Assembly: GCF_000237925.1 (NCBI RefSeq) | Contig: NC_031495.1 | Span: 37,724,210 to 37,788,209 of the forward strand | DNA from: Schistosoma mansoni | Lineage: Eukaryota; Platyhelminthes; Trematoda; Strigeidida; Schistosomatidae | DNA length: 64,000 bases | Reading direction: 5' to 3' | Part shown: positions 35,118 to 45,344 of the stretch, piece after piece | Position numbering within the stretch: position 1 is the first letter of the stretch | Layout of the letters: every line of letters begins with the position of its first letter | The notes under the pieces: model-generated | Database searches by the model: none | What the model was told of the DNA's origin: nothing | Seen by the model: only the letters and a program-made list of their open reading frames with translations | Program-made: the position numbers and the translations under genes

Positions 35118-35815
35118 AATAATAATAATCAATTAGATTTTCTGACATTTCGTAACTCAGTGTAAGCCACTTCTTCAGAGAATAAATAACCAAATTAATA
35201 TTAATCCAAGTTTAAATAGTACAACGGAACAATCCAAGAATAATTAGGTGATCAATCCAAAAACAAGTCAGAACAAGTCAATGTCACGTCATTTCATTTC
35301 GGTCAAGGTGATTCATAAGCGACTTGTAAGTAATTTTGTGTGTATGTATGCACTGTTAATAATGACAAAATGTGTGACCTTTATAATGAAAAAGGATAGA
35401 GTTTAATTTGTAATGTAATGGTGTGAAATTGTAAATAATATTAGACTGGTTGACTAGGATAGATAGTCCAAGTAGGATGTATGATAAGGCCTTCCTTTCT
35501 ATTGAGGGCAGTGGGATTAAGCATTACATGGAAAGCTTCAGCTACTCTTCTTTCTTTGTAATTGGAAAAACCTTTTTTGTAGTATTTTGATATTTTTGAA
35601 GTCAATTTGATGATTGTTGAAAATGGCGTGAACTGCTATCGCCGATTTAATTTGAAGTCTATCTAATTCTACAGGATTATTAGGAGGTTTCTTTGTGTAC
35701 CTAATATGTTTTTTGGCACGAGTCAAGATTTCGCGAGATGACTCTCCAATATAGAAGGCATCACAATCGATACAACCTAATTTGTAGACGCCGTTCTGTG
35801 TCGACATGAAAGAGA
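35118..35815 (-). mobile_element. Penelope-like retroelement, GIY-YIG endonuclease part
   Basis: Minus strand 35807-35538 encodes 'GVYKLGCIDCDAFYIGESSR', a Penelope-type GIY-YIG core with the Cys pair, then 'IKSAIAVHAIFNNHQIDF' (the His-containing region). The C-terminal 'VAEAFHVMLNP' part lies in a neighbouring frame. 3' of it, 35120-35170 has the 'TCTGACATTTCGTAACTCAG' block. It lacks the reverse transcriptase; broken. Distinct from the 10-kb and 54-kb families. Confidence 0.75.
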
Positions 35816-35842
35816 TTTTTTTTATAGAAAGAGAACGCCATT

Positions 35843-35948
<106 letters not shown>

Positions 35949-36437
35949 TTAACCAGAAGTGCTGCATTTAGATAGCCTTCACAAGGTTACTGCACTTCTT
36001 TGGTGTACCTTTCAATGACAAATATTACCACAAAACCTCTTAGTCGACGGTGTCGAATGCTGACTCAAGGTATAGAGACACAAATACAGTTGAACATAAG
36101 TAAATGTATCTATGTTCTACAACCTAACCTAGAGTGAATATCTGACCAATACAATCACGTTCATGACTGAAACTGGTCTAGTTTCCTCCTAGTTTACTGT
36201 GTTTCATGTATCAGATTGATAAATCTGCTTACTGAATGTTCGATCCTATTTCCTATCCGCTTCTAGTAACCCCAGACGAAATCTAAACGGCACAAGGTAC
36301 AACAGAAAAAAGAACTGATGATAATGATTTAGTTGACTCTCAAAAACAATCGAAAATGATTTAAGGATACACCATTTTTTATATGATTTAGTTTTACAGT
36401 TAAATTAACAGTCAAATTTAAATAAATTAAACTGAAA

Positions 36438-36724
36438 AAGTCCTATTATGGGACTCGTCAGCAGTTCGCATCCACGATCCCGCCTCGCGAGATTCGAACC
36501 CGGGACCTACCAGTCTCGCGCCAGAGCACTTAACCGATAGACCACTGAGCCGGCATCCGATGGTGTTAATGTTTAACTTCAACCAATCCACGAAGTTGAG
36601 CAACCGTTCATCAATTGTCTTCAGTGAGTTTCTATCTCACAACAGACGTGGTTTGAACTCCACTGGTCACTGCTTCTCACTAGAACTCCTGGATTTACTT
36701 CTCGAAGTCAGTCACTAGTGAGCA
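36438..36724 (-). mobile_element. Hammerhead SINE, family 1, lacking its 3' end
   Basis: Minus-strand leader, A box, B box and the first half of the hammerhead are well preserved ('GGGACTCGTCAGCAG' at 36452), but the GAAA side and tail are missing. It lies back to back with the fold-back copy at 36725. Confidence 0.7.
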
Positions 36725-36968
36725 TATGATTATTATCAGAAGGGGTTTATCGTGGATATTCAGTATTTTCATAGTTGAAAGCGTGAGACTGGTAGGTCCT
36801 GGGTTCCAATCTCGCGGGGCGAGGTCGTGGATGTGCACTGCTGAGGAGTCCCAGAATAGGACGAAACGACCGTCCAGTGCTTCGAGGTTTTCCCTGATAG
36901 TCTACCTTCAATTGACTCACGCTTTCAACTATGAAAATACTAAATCTGCACAAAAAACCCCTTCTGAC
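36725..36968 (+). mobile_element. Fold-back SINE, family 1, with an intact hammerhead
   Basis: The left arm (36740-36788) is an inverted copy of the right end (36918-36968), with a 25-base perfect core. Between them are the B box half of the tRNA head and a complete hammerhead at 36835-36880: stem I GCACTG/CAGTGC, core CTGAGGA, stem II GTCC/GGAC with loop CAGAATA, GAAA, short stem III and cleavage after GUC. Every consensus position is met, so self-cleavage of a transcript is likely. Confidence 0.8.
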
Positions 36969-36974
36969 ATCAAT

Positions 36975-37120
36975 CACTACCTTTTCTCGTTCTCTTTTCT
37001 TTGATTTTCTCAACCTTCTTCTGTCAGGCATTTCACTTTCGACTGATGATACTTACTACTTATATCTGTTGACATCAGTAGTACACACCACATTATGAAT
37101 AAAATTTTAATAAATTATGC
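36975..37120. repeat. Interspersed repeat H, copy 1
   Basis: Shares 'CTTCTCAACCTTCT' and 'TATCTGTTGACATCAGTAG' blocks with 57365-57545 and 61445-61600. No class assigned. Confidence 0.45.
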
Positions 37121-37236
37121 TCAAATAGAGGATAATTTGTGAATACACTGTTAGTTTTAGGACTGAATAAACAGTCTATCCGCTATTATAACCAGGTCCT
37201 ATTTTCTGTTATTTAACTTCCCATTTCTTTGTCTAG

Positions 37237-37297
37237 GTTTACCCACAATACTTATTACCATTCGTACAATAATGAATTACATTCGACATCCAACAGA
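37237..37297 (+). CDS. Class B1 GPCR exon: rest of TM4
   Basis: Acceptor TTTCTTTGTCTAG, donor GTAAGT. It completes the Gly of 'GWG' and encodes 'LPTILITIRTIMNYIRHPT', ending two bases into the next codon. 'GWGLP' at TM4 is a class B hallmark. Intron 1 is about 17.6 kb and intron 2 about 1.4 kb. Confidence 0.92.
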
Positions 37298-37349
37298 GTA
37301 AGTTTTATATTTGAGTAATTTAAAAGAAAAGTGAAAAATGTATTGAAAC

Positions 37350-37680
37350 CTTGAGTCGATCTAAGCTAGACCACCATTGAAAATTTAGAAGCATTGGATG
37401 GACATTTCGTCCTAGTATGGTACCGTTCAGCAGTGCTCACCCATAATCCCGCTCGTGGGACTAGAACTCAGGACCTTCGATCTCTAGCGCTAACTCTTAA
37501 CCTCCAGAACAGTGAACCGGCGTCTAATGTCAAACTTTAATCAATCCATGATCATGCGTGACCCTTTATCCATTTCCTGAAGTGGATAACTGTTTCACAA
37601 TCGATACGAGCTGGACTTCACTGATCACAGCTTCTAATTAGATCTCCAGGAGTTATATCTTGAAGCTAGTCACTTAAGAA
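37350..37680 (-). mobile_element. Decayed SINE, family 1
   Basis: Full-length minus-strand copy in GPCR intron 2: tail, ribozyme remnant (37380-37440), degraded B box and leader. The ribozyme core is lost. Confidence 0.65.
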
Positions 37681-38716
37681 TAAAAAATTTTCATTGTGAG
37701 GTTTTCTAGATTCACATGTTCTTTCAAATTACAATGATCTGGATCGTTATAAATCAGTAAGTCATCTTATCTAGCTGCATTAAAAGAAAACAATACTCTC
37801 TTCAAACGTACTTAATTAAGAATGATTCGACCATGAAGACAACATTTATTGTAATTATAACGGCTTAAATTATGAACTTAGTTGATATAACGGAACAAAC
37901 AAATGGTTGACATTATACTGGAACCCGTGTGCTCAGGTCGTAATTACAGAAAAACAGTTGTACGGTCTTCTACTCTTTCTCACTCTAGTTTGACTATCGA
38001 CTACTTCACCAATATCACGTTGGACTAATGACCTATTTACAGATTGAGGCATAGATCAATGACCAACAAATAACACCTTAAAGCTTATTGATCCCGGAGA
38101 TTCACCTAACCTAGTGGTCAATCCGAAGACGAAGATAGACATCAGATTCATTCTCTACAAATACAAAATACAGCATTCCAAACTAATTATATAATGAAAA
38201 TGTAAGTAGTAGTCCTTTGTACGATAACTCTATCGAGGGGAACCCCAGAAGACTTGACGAAACCTCCAGGGGCTTTAAAGGAGCTAGATAAGTTCCACCC
38301 AATAACAACCCAACAAACTTTTCAAGAATATCAACTTGACATACTGTGATTGGATAATCGTATAAACTCCCTAATTGATGACTGACTGGATTGTGATGGT
38401 ATTATAGTCTACACCAAAAACTATAAATACGCCTGGTTTTCAATAAATCTCTAAAACTTCACTAAACGTTTCTCCTATTTTCTTCTATCATTTGGATTTG
38501 CGACTTGAAGATTTGACGTGTTCGAGTGCCGAAATCGTATGCCGTATTAGCCATAATCAAGTAGCTGACTTCATAAGTTCCATCAGTTATAGTTTCATAC
38601 TTCTCATCCTACTATATCAATAGTGTTCATATTATGAGGAAGTGTTGCAATAAATCACCCAACTTTGCCTTAGTTACTAACTTTGTTTTTTTTCAACCTG
38701 TTTATCTAAAAATTAG

Positions 38717-38780
38717 ATTTTGGCTTTTCTATGGAACTGATGTATATCTAATAACAATACCAGCATTAATCCTATTGGGT
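38717..38780 (+). CDS. Class B1 GPCR exon: second extracellular loop and start of TM5
   Basis: Acceptor CTAAAAATTAG, donor GTAAGT. After completing Glu it encodes 'FWLFYGTDVYLITIPALILLG', 21 residues, leaving in phase 0. The family's conserved 'CW' here reads 'FW', so the loop cysteine is absent. 'P-A-L-x5-N' with the next exon is the TM5 pattern. Confidence 0.92.
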
Positions 38781-39070
38781 GTAAGTAAAGGATTTTTTTC
38801 TCAATAAAGTCATTAATTTTGTTTAATTTAATATTTTTTTGTTACTATAATAATATGGACGAACCAATCAGATTTAAGATAACAGGTCTTGGATTTCGGG
38901 GCGAAATTCATCCATCCATTTGATTGAATAGTGTTTTGGCATTATAGATGATGTCAGTTCGTGATGAATATCTTAGATTGAATTCGTAACTCTAACCATC
39001 AACTGTAGATCATAATTACAATTCTTCACACTGATTTGTAACCATCATTTAGTCCTAGTTAATAGGTGGA

Positions 39071-39489
39071 TCGATAGCATTCGATCAGCACTAAGAAGGA
39101 CTTGATAAGCATAACATTGATCACCACCCAGTGATCAATCAATCTTAATTACATCTCAGTCCTACAACAGGTCGGTCGCGGCCCGAATAGCACATTGGTA
39201 ACGTCTCTGACTGTTAAACTGGGTGACACGGGATCGAATCCGTCAGGGAGCACCAGTTCTCTCAAGATTACAGGTACGCCTTGCTGACGAGTGCCAAGTA
39301 ACACGAAACCCGGGTTCAGGGTTTCCTGTTGACCACCTTCAACCACCATCTTATCTCAACATAGTTCACGCAGTGTCGAGCCACCTAGACTAGTGACCAC
39401 ATTGAAAGTTGATCGATAGCATTCGGTCAGCACTAAGAAGGACTTGACACGCATAACATTGATCACCACCCAGTGATCAATCAGTTGTG
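39071..39489 (+). mobile_element. Retrozyme-like element, family 3, with head-to-tail terminal repeats and 9-bp target duplication
   Basis: Flanked by ATAGGTGGA at 39062-39070 and 39490-39498; the empty site is seen in the Merlin copy at 50510-50520. The first 71 bases (39071-39141) return at 39413-39483 in the same direction with few changes, giving a unit of 342 bases plus a partial second unit. The unit contains a tRNA-like A box 'TAGCACATTGG' and B box 'GGATCGAATCC' (39210-39243) and a hammerhead (see next entry). Confidence 0.85.
39270..39329 (+). ncRNA. Hammerhead ribozyme, type with extended stem I
   Basis: Stem I is ACAGG (39270-39274) with CCTGT (39325-39329), an internal loop TACG/TTT, then CCTTG (39279-39283) with CAGGG (39317-39321). 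The core is CTGACGA (39284-39290), stem II GTG/CAC with an 8-base loop, then GAAA (39305-39308). Stem III is the self-complementary ACCCGGGT, giving cleavage after GUU at 39316. All conserved positions fit the hammerhead consensus. Cleavage has not been tested. Confidence 0.75.
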
Positions 39490-40089
39490 ATAGGTGGACA
39501 TTCTCAAGGTCACTTTAGCGTCTCTCACAGGTCATCCATAAATTATAGTCTCGAAGTTAGGGTCTTCATTATGAAACGACATTGGCCATAATGCAAAAGT
39601 GCTTCGCAACAATATGGATGGATTAATTTTTAAGTAAAAATGAAAAATATCTTATCTTGTTAGTTCGTCCATAAGATATAGTGCCTCCAGGTTAAGGTTT
39701 GTTTTTGGATCACAAGTTTAAAGATATATTGTTTACAAAGACAGAACTGAACATTTATTGCATTGAACACATTCTAGAAACGTGAACAACTTAGCTCTTT
39801 CACCGTTATATCACATGACTCGGTCAAGCAAATGTAGGGCCAAGTTCAAGATCAGATCCTAGGGTTTGGTAAAACACGGAAAATATAATTATAATTATTT
39901 AATAATATACTAGTTCTTGTAGAGTTGAAGTACACGTAGTCGAATTCTGAGATATTTTCTCAGTACCGTATGCTTAGAAGTCTTGGAAAAACTGACATAT
40001 GATACTATATTAATGTTTGAGGTTTTTTTGTAATACATTGAAATATCTAGACTAATAACTAGGTTTCCCAATAAATCACAGTGGAAAAG

Positions 40090-40240
40090 GTTTGTAGCTT
40101 AGGGGAACAATTTTCGTGGAGTTTCATTCTCTGAGCTTGATGGTTTGGTCGTGGAGCTTTCACTGTCCCTCTGAACAACATTATCAGAACAAATTTCAGG
40201 TAGAAGTGAAGTATTGGAATTTCTCCATATATGACTCTCA
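40090..40240 (-). repeat. Repeat I, copy in opposite direction to 29490-29600
   Basis: The reverse complement of 'GTTTGGTCGTGGAGCTTTCA' and its flanks matches the insert inside the LTR-like block at 29.1-29.9 kb. Short open frames on both strands here are not called genes. Confidence 0.5.
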
Positions 40241-40488
40241 GCTTCTCCTGTCGACCCTGATCTTGAAGGGAGAATTTTCAAGAGCTAGACACTCAAGTCA
40301 ATCAGCAATCAACAAACACATTGAAATCGATCCAATCTATCGACCAATCAAAAAAAACAATGTACAAATATAGGACCAAGAATCACGTAGAAGAGAGATA
40401 CAATCAAAATAAAATGACAGATAAGTCACAGGCCAAAGGTCAACAATTATAAAGAATTATGCTGATCCTAAGCTCCAACTTTTTATCT

Positions 40489-40605
40489 TACACCCTTATT
40501 CTAAATCTTAACACTAAACCTAAATCTTGATTCTAACCCTAATCTCAAACTCTACATGATAACCCCAAATTACAACCATTATTCCTAATCCTAATGACAA
40601 AACTT
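40489..40605. repeat. Degenerate telomere-like stretch
   Basis: Loose series of CTAAACCTAAATC and CTAACCCTAATC words over about 115 bases. More degraded than 42613-42705. Confidence 0.35.
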
Positions 40606-40719
40606 AATAGTAAAGAACCTGTATTAAACCTAAGAAAGTTCATTAATTATTATTAAAACAACCACGTATTCATTACTTTTTAACTAATCAAAACAATAAA
40701 TTAACTTGGTATTGTTTCA

Positions 40720-41140
40720 ATCTTCCCATTAATGCTTAGAACTGCGATTGATCAGTCTCTTATTGGCATATATGCATACTATGTGTATTGCCTCGATATA
40801 GCCTTAATTCCCAAGTAGTATAAGCAAAGATGGATAGTGGCTAGCAGTGGAATCGAGGACGCGTGTTTCGTCCTATTTAGGACTCATCAGTTGGATGTAC
40901 CTGCATCTCAGAGTTGATATTCACTCTGAGACTCGAACCCAGTACCCCATTGCACAAGCAAGTGACTATCAGTACTCAGTAGCTAAGTGAATAACACGAT
41001 GGCGTTTAAAGCGAACGGTACTGGGTTCAAGTCCCGAAGTGAATACCAACTTTGTGATGTAGGTACATCCAGCTGACGAGTCCCAAATAGGACAAAACGC
41101 TCATCAAACTGGATTCCACTTCTAACCACTATCCATCAAA
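40720..41140. mobile_element. Fold-back SINE, family 2 (inverted dimer plus tail)
   Basis: Reversed tail (40720-40800), then a minus-strand half with hammerhead at 40852-40896 (core CTGATGA, GTCC/GGAC, GAAA, GUC; stem I weakened by two mismatches), then a plus-strand half with a ribozyme at 41070-41115 whose GAAA became AAAA. Same architecture as 55429-55794, in the opposite direction. Confidence 0.75.
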
Positions 41141-41235
41141 ACATTGCCCGAATGTCATTCAAAGTTACTCAATCTTATTCAATAATCAATTTAAATAATA
41201 AAAAAATTATTTTTTTTAATTTTTTTATATTTCAG

Positions 41236-42293
41236 TTAAATGTTATATTCTTAATTATTATCTTATATGCATTAAATGATAAATTACGTAAACGTGTTAT
41301 TACCACCAATATTGATGCCAATAACCATAGCAACAACAACAATAATAATGACGTAACTTATGATACTGAATTCCAAAAACAAAATCATCCAATCTCTCCT
41401 AATGATCCTTATGAAAATTATTCAAATATAGTCAACTATACTACTAATATACAACCATTAGTAACTATGGCAAATCATCAAACCAATTTTATATCATTAT
41501 CAAATAAACAAAATAATTATTATTGTAATTCACTGAAACAACGTAAATCTTTATCATTTCATATAAAATCTAAATCAAATTTAAATCAAGATACTACTAA
41601 TAATGATAAGAATGAACAAAATATAAGTAGTATAATCCCTACTAATAATGTATCTTTAGATATGAATCAAGATACTACTTATAATAATCATGAACAGAAT
41701 AATAGTAGTATAACCAATACTAACAATATATCTTTAGATATGAATCAAGATACTACTAATAATAAGAAGAATGAACCAAATAATAGTAGTATAATCAATG
41801 CTAACGATATATCTTTAGATATGAATCAAGATACTACTTATAATAATGATGAACAGAATAATAGTAGTATAATCCCTACTAACAATGTATCTTTAGATAT
41901 GAATCAAGATACTACTAATAAGAAGAATGAACAGAATAATAGTAGTATAATCCCTACTAACAATGTATCTTTAGATATGAATCAAGATACTACTAATAAG
42001 AAGAATGAACAGAATAATAGTAGTATAATCGATACTACTACTAATAATCTAACTAAAATAAATGGTTCATATATAACACAATATAAAAGACGTTTTCAAT
42101 CATTACCTAATACAAATTTATCAATATTAACAGATTTATCAAATGATGATCAACAAAGATTTTTTCATAAATTTAGCCGTAATACATCATATAGATCATC
42201 ACAAATAAGTGATATATCAAGATTTGAATTACCAGGTACTACACGAGTACGTTTAGCTAAATTAATTGGTCGGATAAGTGGACGGGAATTTGT
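41236..42293 (+). CDS. Class B1 GPCR exon: TM5 and giant third cytoplasmic loop
   Basis: Acceptor TTTTTATATTTCAG, donor GTAAGT; 352 codons plus two bases, no stop. It starts 'LNVIFLIIILYALNDKLRKR' (end of TM5 and the conserved KLR). Then come about 330 residues rich in Asn, Ser, Thr and Asp, including six tandem repeats (41578-42050) of 26-28 residues with the motif 'DMNQDTT' and 'NNSSI'. The end is basic ('RVRLAKLIGRISGREF') before TM6. The open frame reads upstream to a Met at 41152, but that stretch is intron. Family members have a loop of roughly 15-20 residues here. An in-frame 1-kb AT-rich stretch without stops argues that it is translated. Confidence 0.9.
41578..42050 (+). repeat. Coding tandem repeat, six units of 78-84 bp
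   Basis: Units start with AATCAAGATACTACT and contain AATAGTAGTATAATC. Unit lengths are all multiples of three; the last three units are nearly identical, so the array grew recently by slippage or unequal exchange while keeping frame. Confidence 0.9.
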
Positions 42294-42393
42294 GTAAGTT
42301 TTGTTTTGCTTTTTCTTTCTTTTGTTAATGAAGATATGACATTCTTCATCAATAGGGTGTATTAAATTAATGATTTGTTTTTATTGTATAATC

Positions 42394-43019
42394 GGAGGGG
42401 ACTAAACATTATGGACGAGCCAATCAGAAGCTTTCGCCGTTTTCCAAGGTTACGGCGCTAAGTTCAGTACCTGATGCTTACGTACGATCGGTTTACAGCG
42501 GATTTTAGAGAAGACGTGATAATTCAGCGTCTACAAGAAAAGTAGTTCTTAAGAAGTTCCTACACTTGTGACTGTGGTACTCAAATGACTTTTTTCGCTC
42601 GATCACGATTAAGGTTAAGACCCTAACCCTAAATCCTAACCCTAAAACCTAACCCTTACCACTAACCCTAAAACCCTAACATTAAACCCTAACCCTAAAC
42701 CATACTAACATACCAACAACAATGAAGCTATGTGGTCGAGGCTAAAAGAATTTTTGAGACCTTATCATGGCTCCAGAGGTCGACTACTATGAAGCCATAT
42801 GGATGAGTTCCTGTACCGTATGCACTATGTTTTTAGAACTTCTGAACCTATATCTGACTTTGAGAAGTTTTTGAGCCATGTAAAAGAACAGTATTCGTTT
42901 TAATTTTTTAGTTTTGTATAATATGTTTTTATTGTATACTAACTGTCTTCTGATTGGCTAATATTTTCTAAGGTCATTTGAGATTCGTTCAAAGGTCGTC
43001 CATAAAGTTTAGTCTCGCC
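42394..43019 (+). mobile_element. Merlin DNA transposon, internally deleted, with transposase C-terminus
   Basis: Flanked by GTATAATC at 42386-42393 and 43020-43027 (8-bp target duplication, typical of Merlin). The ends are inverted repeats of about 26 bases (GGAGGGGACTAAAC / reversed AGTTTAGTCTCGCC). 42724-42903 encodes a C-terminal piece of an IS1595/ISXO2-type DDE transposase: 'NNEAMWSRLKEFLRPYHG', one in-frame stop, then 'SHMDEFLYRMHYVFR'. Left of it is a telomere-like stretch (42613-42705). Catalytic N-terminal parts are gone; not autonomous. Confidence 0.8.
42613..42705. repeat. Interstitial telomeric repeat (CCCTAA)n, inside Merlin
   Basis: About a dozen CCCTAA/CCTAA words in ~90 bases, interrupted. 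The direction is C-rich on the plus strand. It lies within the Merlin copy, left of the transposase remnant. Confidence 0.75.
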
Positions 43020-43814
43020 GTATAATCAGTACAATAAGTGTGAGATATCTGCAGAGTATTGTTGTGGTGTGGGTTATTGATATCCACATAAGTAGTATAT
43101 GGTGATAGTCAGGCATTGAATGTATTTCAGTAGAAGTTCGATAAGGAGAGAATGGGGAACGGCATGCAATTGGTATAAAAATGCATGAACAATTATAATT
43201 AGAGACTATGGATGGATATTTGCAGAAGAAACAGTCAAATTGAGACAATTGATTGTTGTTTTGCAAATTAACTGTTCATTATATGGTTCTTGTATTTTAA
43301 TGAGATATTCGATTGTCCCCGCCAGTATTCTTGTCCACTACACTGAGCTAAAAAGGAAGATGTATGTATGAAATGAAATGAATGAAAGCATGTTGTGGTT
43401 GGTCAAAGAGCGAAGGCTGATATGTTCGATCACTTACTGGTTAGCTTTTTTTAGCGAGTTAGTTTTCTAGGAGATGGGGTCGTTAACCCTCAGAGAGGCT
43501 ACAGGTGAAGTTATGTTCGATCGCACCAAATATAAAAGACCATCTTATATTTTAAACTCTATTGGCCAATAACTAGTTCTTGATCATTGATTGGATATTT
43601 GATACAATCAGGCATCTTGGTTTACTCCGTTGATTATTCTAGTGCCCAGTCTAATGTTTAATCTTAGTAATCTGGTTTTCTATTATCTAGTATCGAGTGC
43701 AGAACCGTGAATATGTTTGTTTTTTCCTTCGCATAGACTTAAAAAATCTCTGACATACAGTTGATAATTCGTACTTCAGATGTTAGTAGAAATAGTTGTA
43801 TGTGAATCTTGACT

Positions 43815-44115
43815 CTATATTGATTCATACGCCATTTGTGCATTCAGTATACTGAAACCCATGTGCACTTTTGGTTTGAAATCAGGGTTTTCCAACTCCC
43901 TAGGTGGACATGGAGGGTCCACCAACCCGGTCAAAGTGCTGGACATTCGCTTTTCGTCCTCTCAATTTCGTAAACAACACCCTCACCACAAGAAGGCAGT
44001 GAGTAGGACTTCCCTAGCAGAGGCCGTATACGCGTGGCCATGTGAGAGCATTTCGAGAGGGAGGGTTGCCCCTCCCCACTCTCAGTCGTACCAGGGCATT
44101 TGGGAGCACGACAAA
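43815..44115 (+). repeat. Interspersed repeat R1, 3' half
   Basis: Starts at 'GATTCATACGCCATTTGTG' and runs to 'CCAGGGCATTTGGGAGC'; the first ~220 bases of R1 are missing. Confidence 0.7.
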
Positions 44116-44324
44116 AATCTAGGCCTTGAAGTTTTACTCCTCTTATCAATCAATTAATCAATATACAAACTGTAAACTTGGAGAATAACACGAAAACAAT
44201 CATAAAACCTGAATATACATTAATGTAGGGAATTTGTGGCGTTTACTAAATTTTTTAGCTTACATCACCAATTGAATGTAACTAGATAGTGAGTCAAAAT
44301 TAAGAAGTACTAAACAACGGTTTC

Positions 44325-44440
44325 ACCAATTTTCTTCAGTGAGTTGATATCTCTCAACAGACCTGGTTGAACTCCACTGGTTACTGCTTCTCACTGATTG
44401 TCAATATAGGGTTATGATGGTTGTTGAATGTCACTAAAAT
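44325..44440 (-). repeat. SINE family 1 leader fragment
   Basis: Matches the leader ('CTTCAGTGAGTTGATATCTC', 'TTGAACTCCACTGGTTACTG') on the minus strand; tRNA and ribozyme parts absent. Confidence 0.6.
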
Positions 44441-44504
44441 CAAGCATGATCAAGTTTACATATGAGTAACGTAAGCAAACAATTAAAAAGATTAGAATAG
44501 TTTA

Positions 44505-44996
44505 TCTGTCCAACCGTTATTATCTTATACCCGCATATTAGAGAGCAGTGATTTATCGATCGGACCAATGACACACGAAATCCGTACGAGCAGTCTAGAG
44601 TACTTGTCAGTCCTGCTATCTGCCTAGCCCAGCCAGCTAAGTTCAGAACACCAATAACAGCCTCTGCAATATGAATCATTATATTTCAAACATACTGAGT
44701 TTATATACCAATCAAACAGACCACATCGTACCATAAAATAGAAAATAACATTTGTACAAGATTCAGCTAAATGTGGCTGTGAATAGGGGGAACGGTAATT
44801 AATAGACTGCGCATAACTCAGGAATGGTAAATTGTACAGTAGTAGTCTTTGGGTCAAAGTAAAGCTCATAATAAAAAGAACATGAATATGAATAGTTTAG
44901 TTACGTAACAATTATACAATAGGAAATATACATATCATATTGGTCCATAAATAGTTCTCAAAAGTCACCATTCATAATTCTCCACGGGATATAACA
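44505..44996 (-). mobile_element. Solo LTR-like fossil, type C
   Basis: Well-preserved type C block, ending GGATATAACA. Closest to 60944-61455 ('AGTGATTTATCGATCGGACC', 'CCATAAATAGTTCTC'). Confidence 0.5.
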
Positions 44997-45344
44997 GAAA
45001 CTCTTCACTCAGTCCTACAATTGTTACAATGTTGACACCATGTTTCGTTACATACTACTCAAAAACAATTTTGTGAGCAGCAGCCACAACAACATTACCC
45101 AACCACCAAAACCTACGGGTGTGTAGCGTATATTTTAATTTTTATTTGTTTCGTATTATGATACAACCAATCAATTTCTCATCATTCTCCTAAGAATTAG
45201 TCAAGTTCAGTTCTAATATTCAATCTACTTCTACTTATCAATTTCCATGTGTCATAGTTACTAAATATTGATCGATTTAAGTAACCTTTAAGTAACCCAT
45301 TTACAAGGTATTTGTCACTTCCAGAAAGTTATTAATTCAAATCA

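Larger units (their letters stand above)
38841..39556. mobile_element. Merlin-type DNA transposon relic with a nested element
   Basis: Left part (38860-39070) and right part (39490-39556) together match the short copy at 50283-50575, including 'CATCCATCCATTTGA', 'GTTTTGGCATTATAG' and the ending 'GGTCATCCATAAATTATAG'. They are separated by the family 3 insertion at 39071-39489. No transposase remains. The left end is blurred. Confidence 0.65.

Noticed and set aside
36726-37031. Overlapping ~93-codon frames on both strands
   Set aside because: They lie on the fold-back SINE and repeat H and are by-products of its inverted structure.
41152-41235. Upstream extension of the long frame with its own Met
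   Set aside because: A strong acceptor (TTTTTATATTTCAG) ends at 41235, and only sequence from 41236 continues the receptor in phase; the upstream part is intron that happens to be open.
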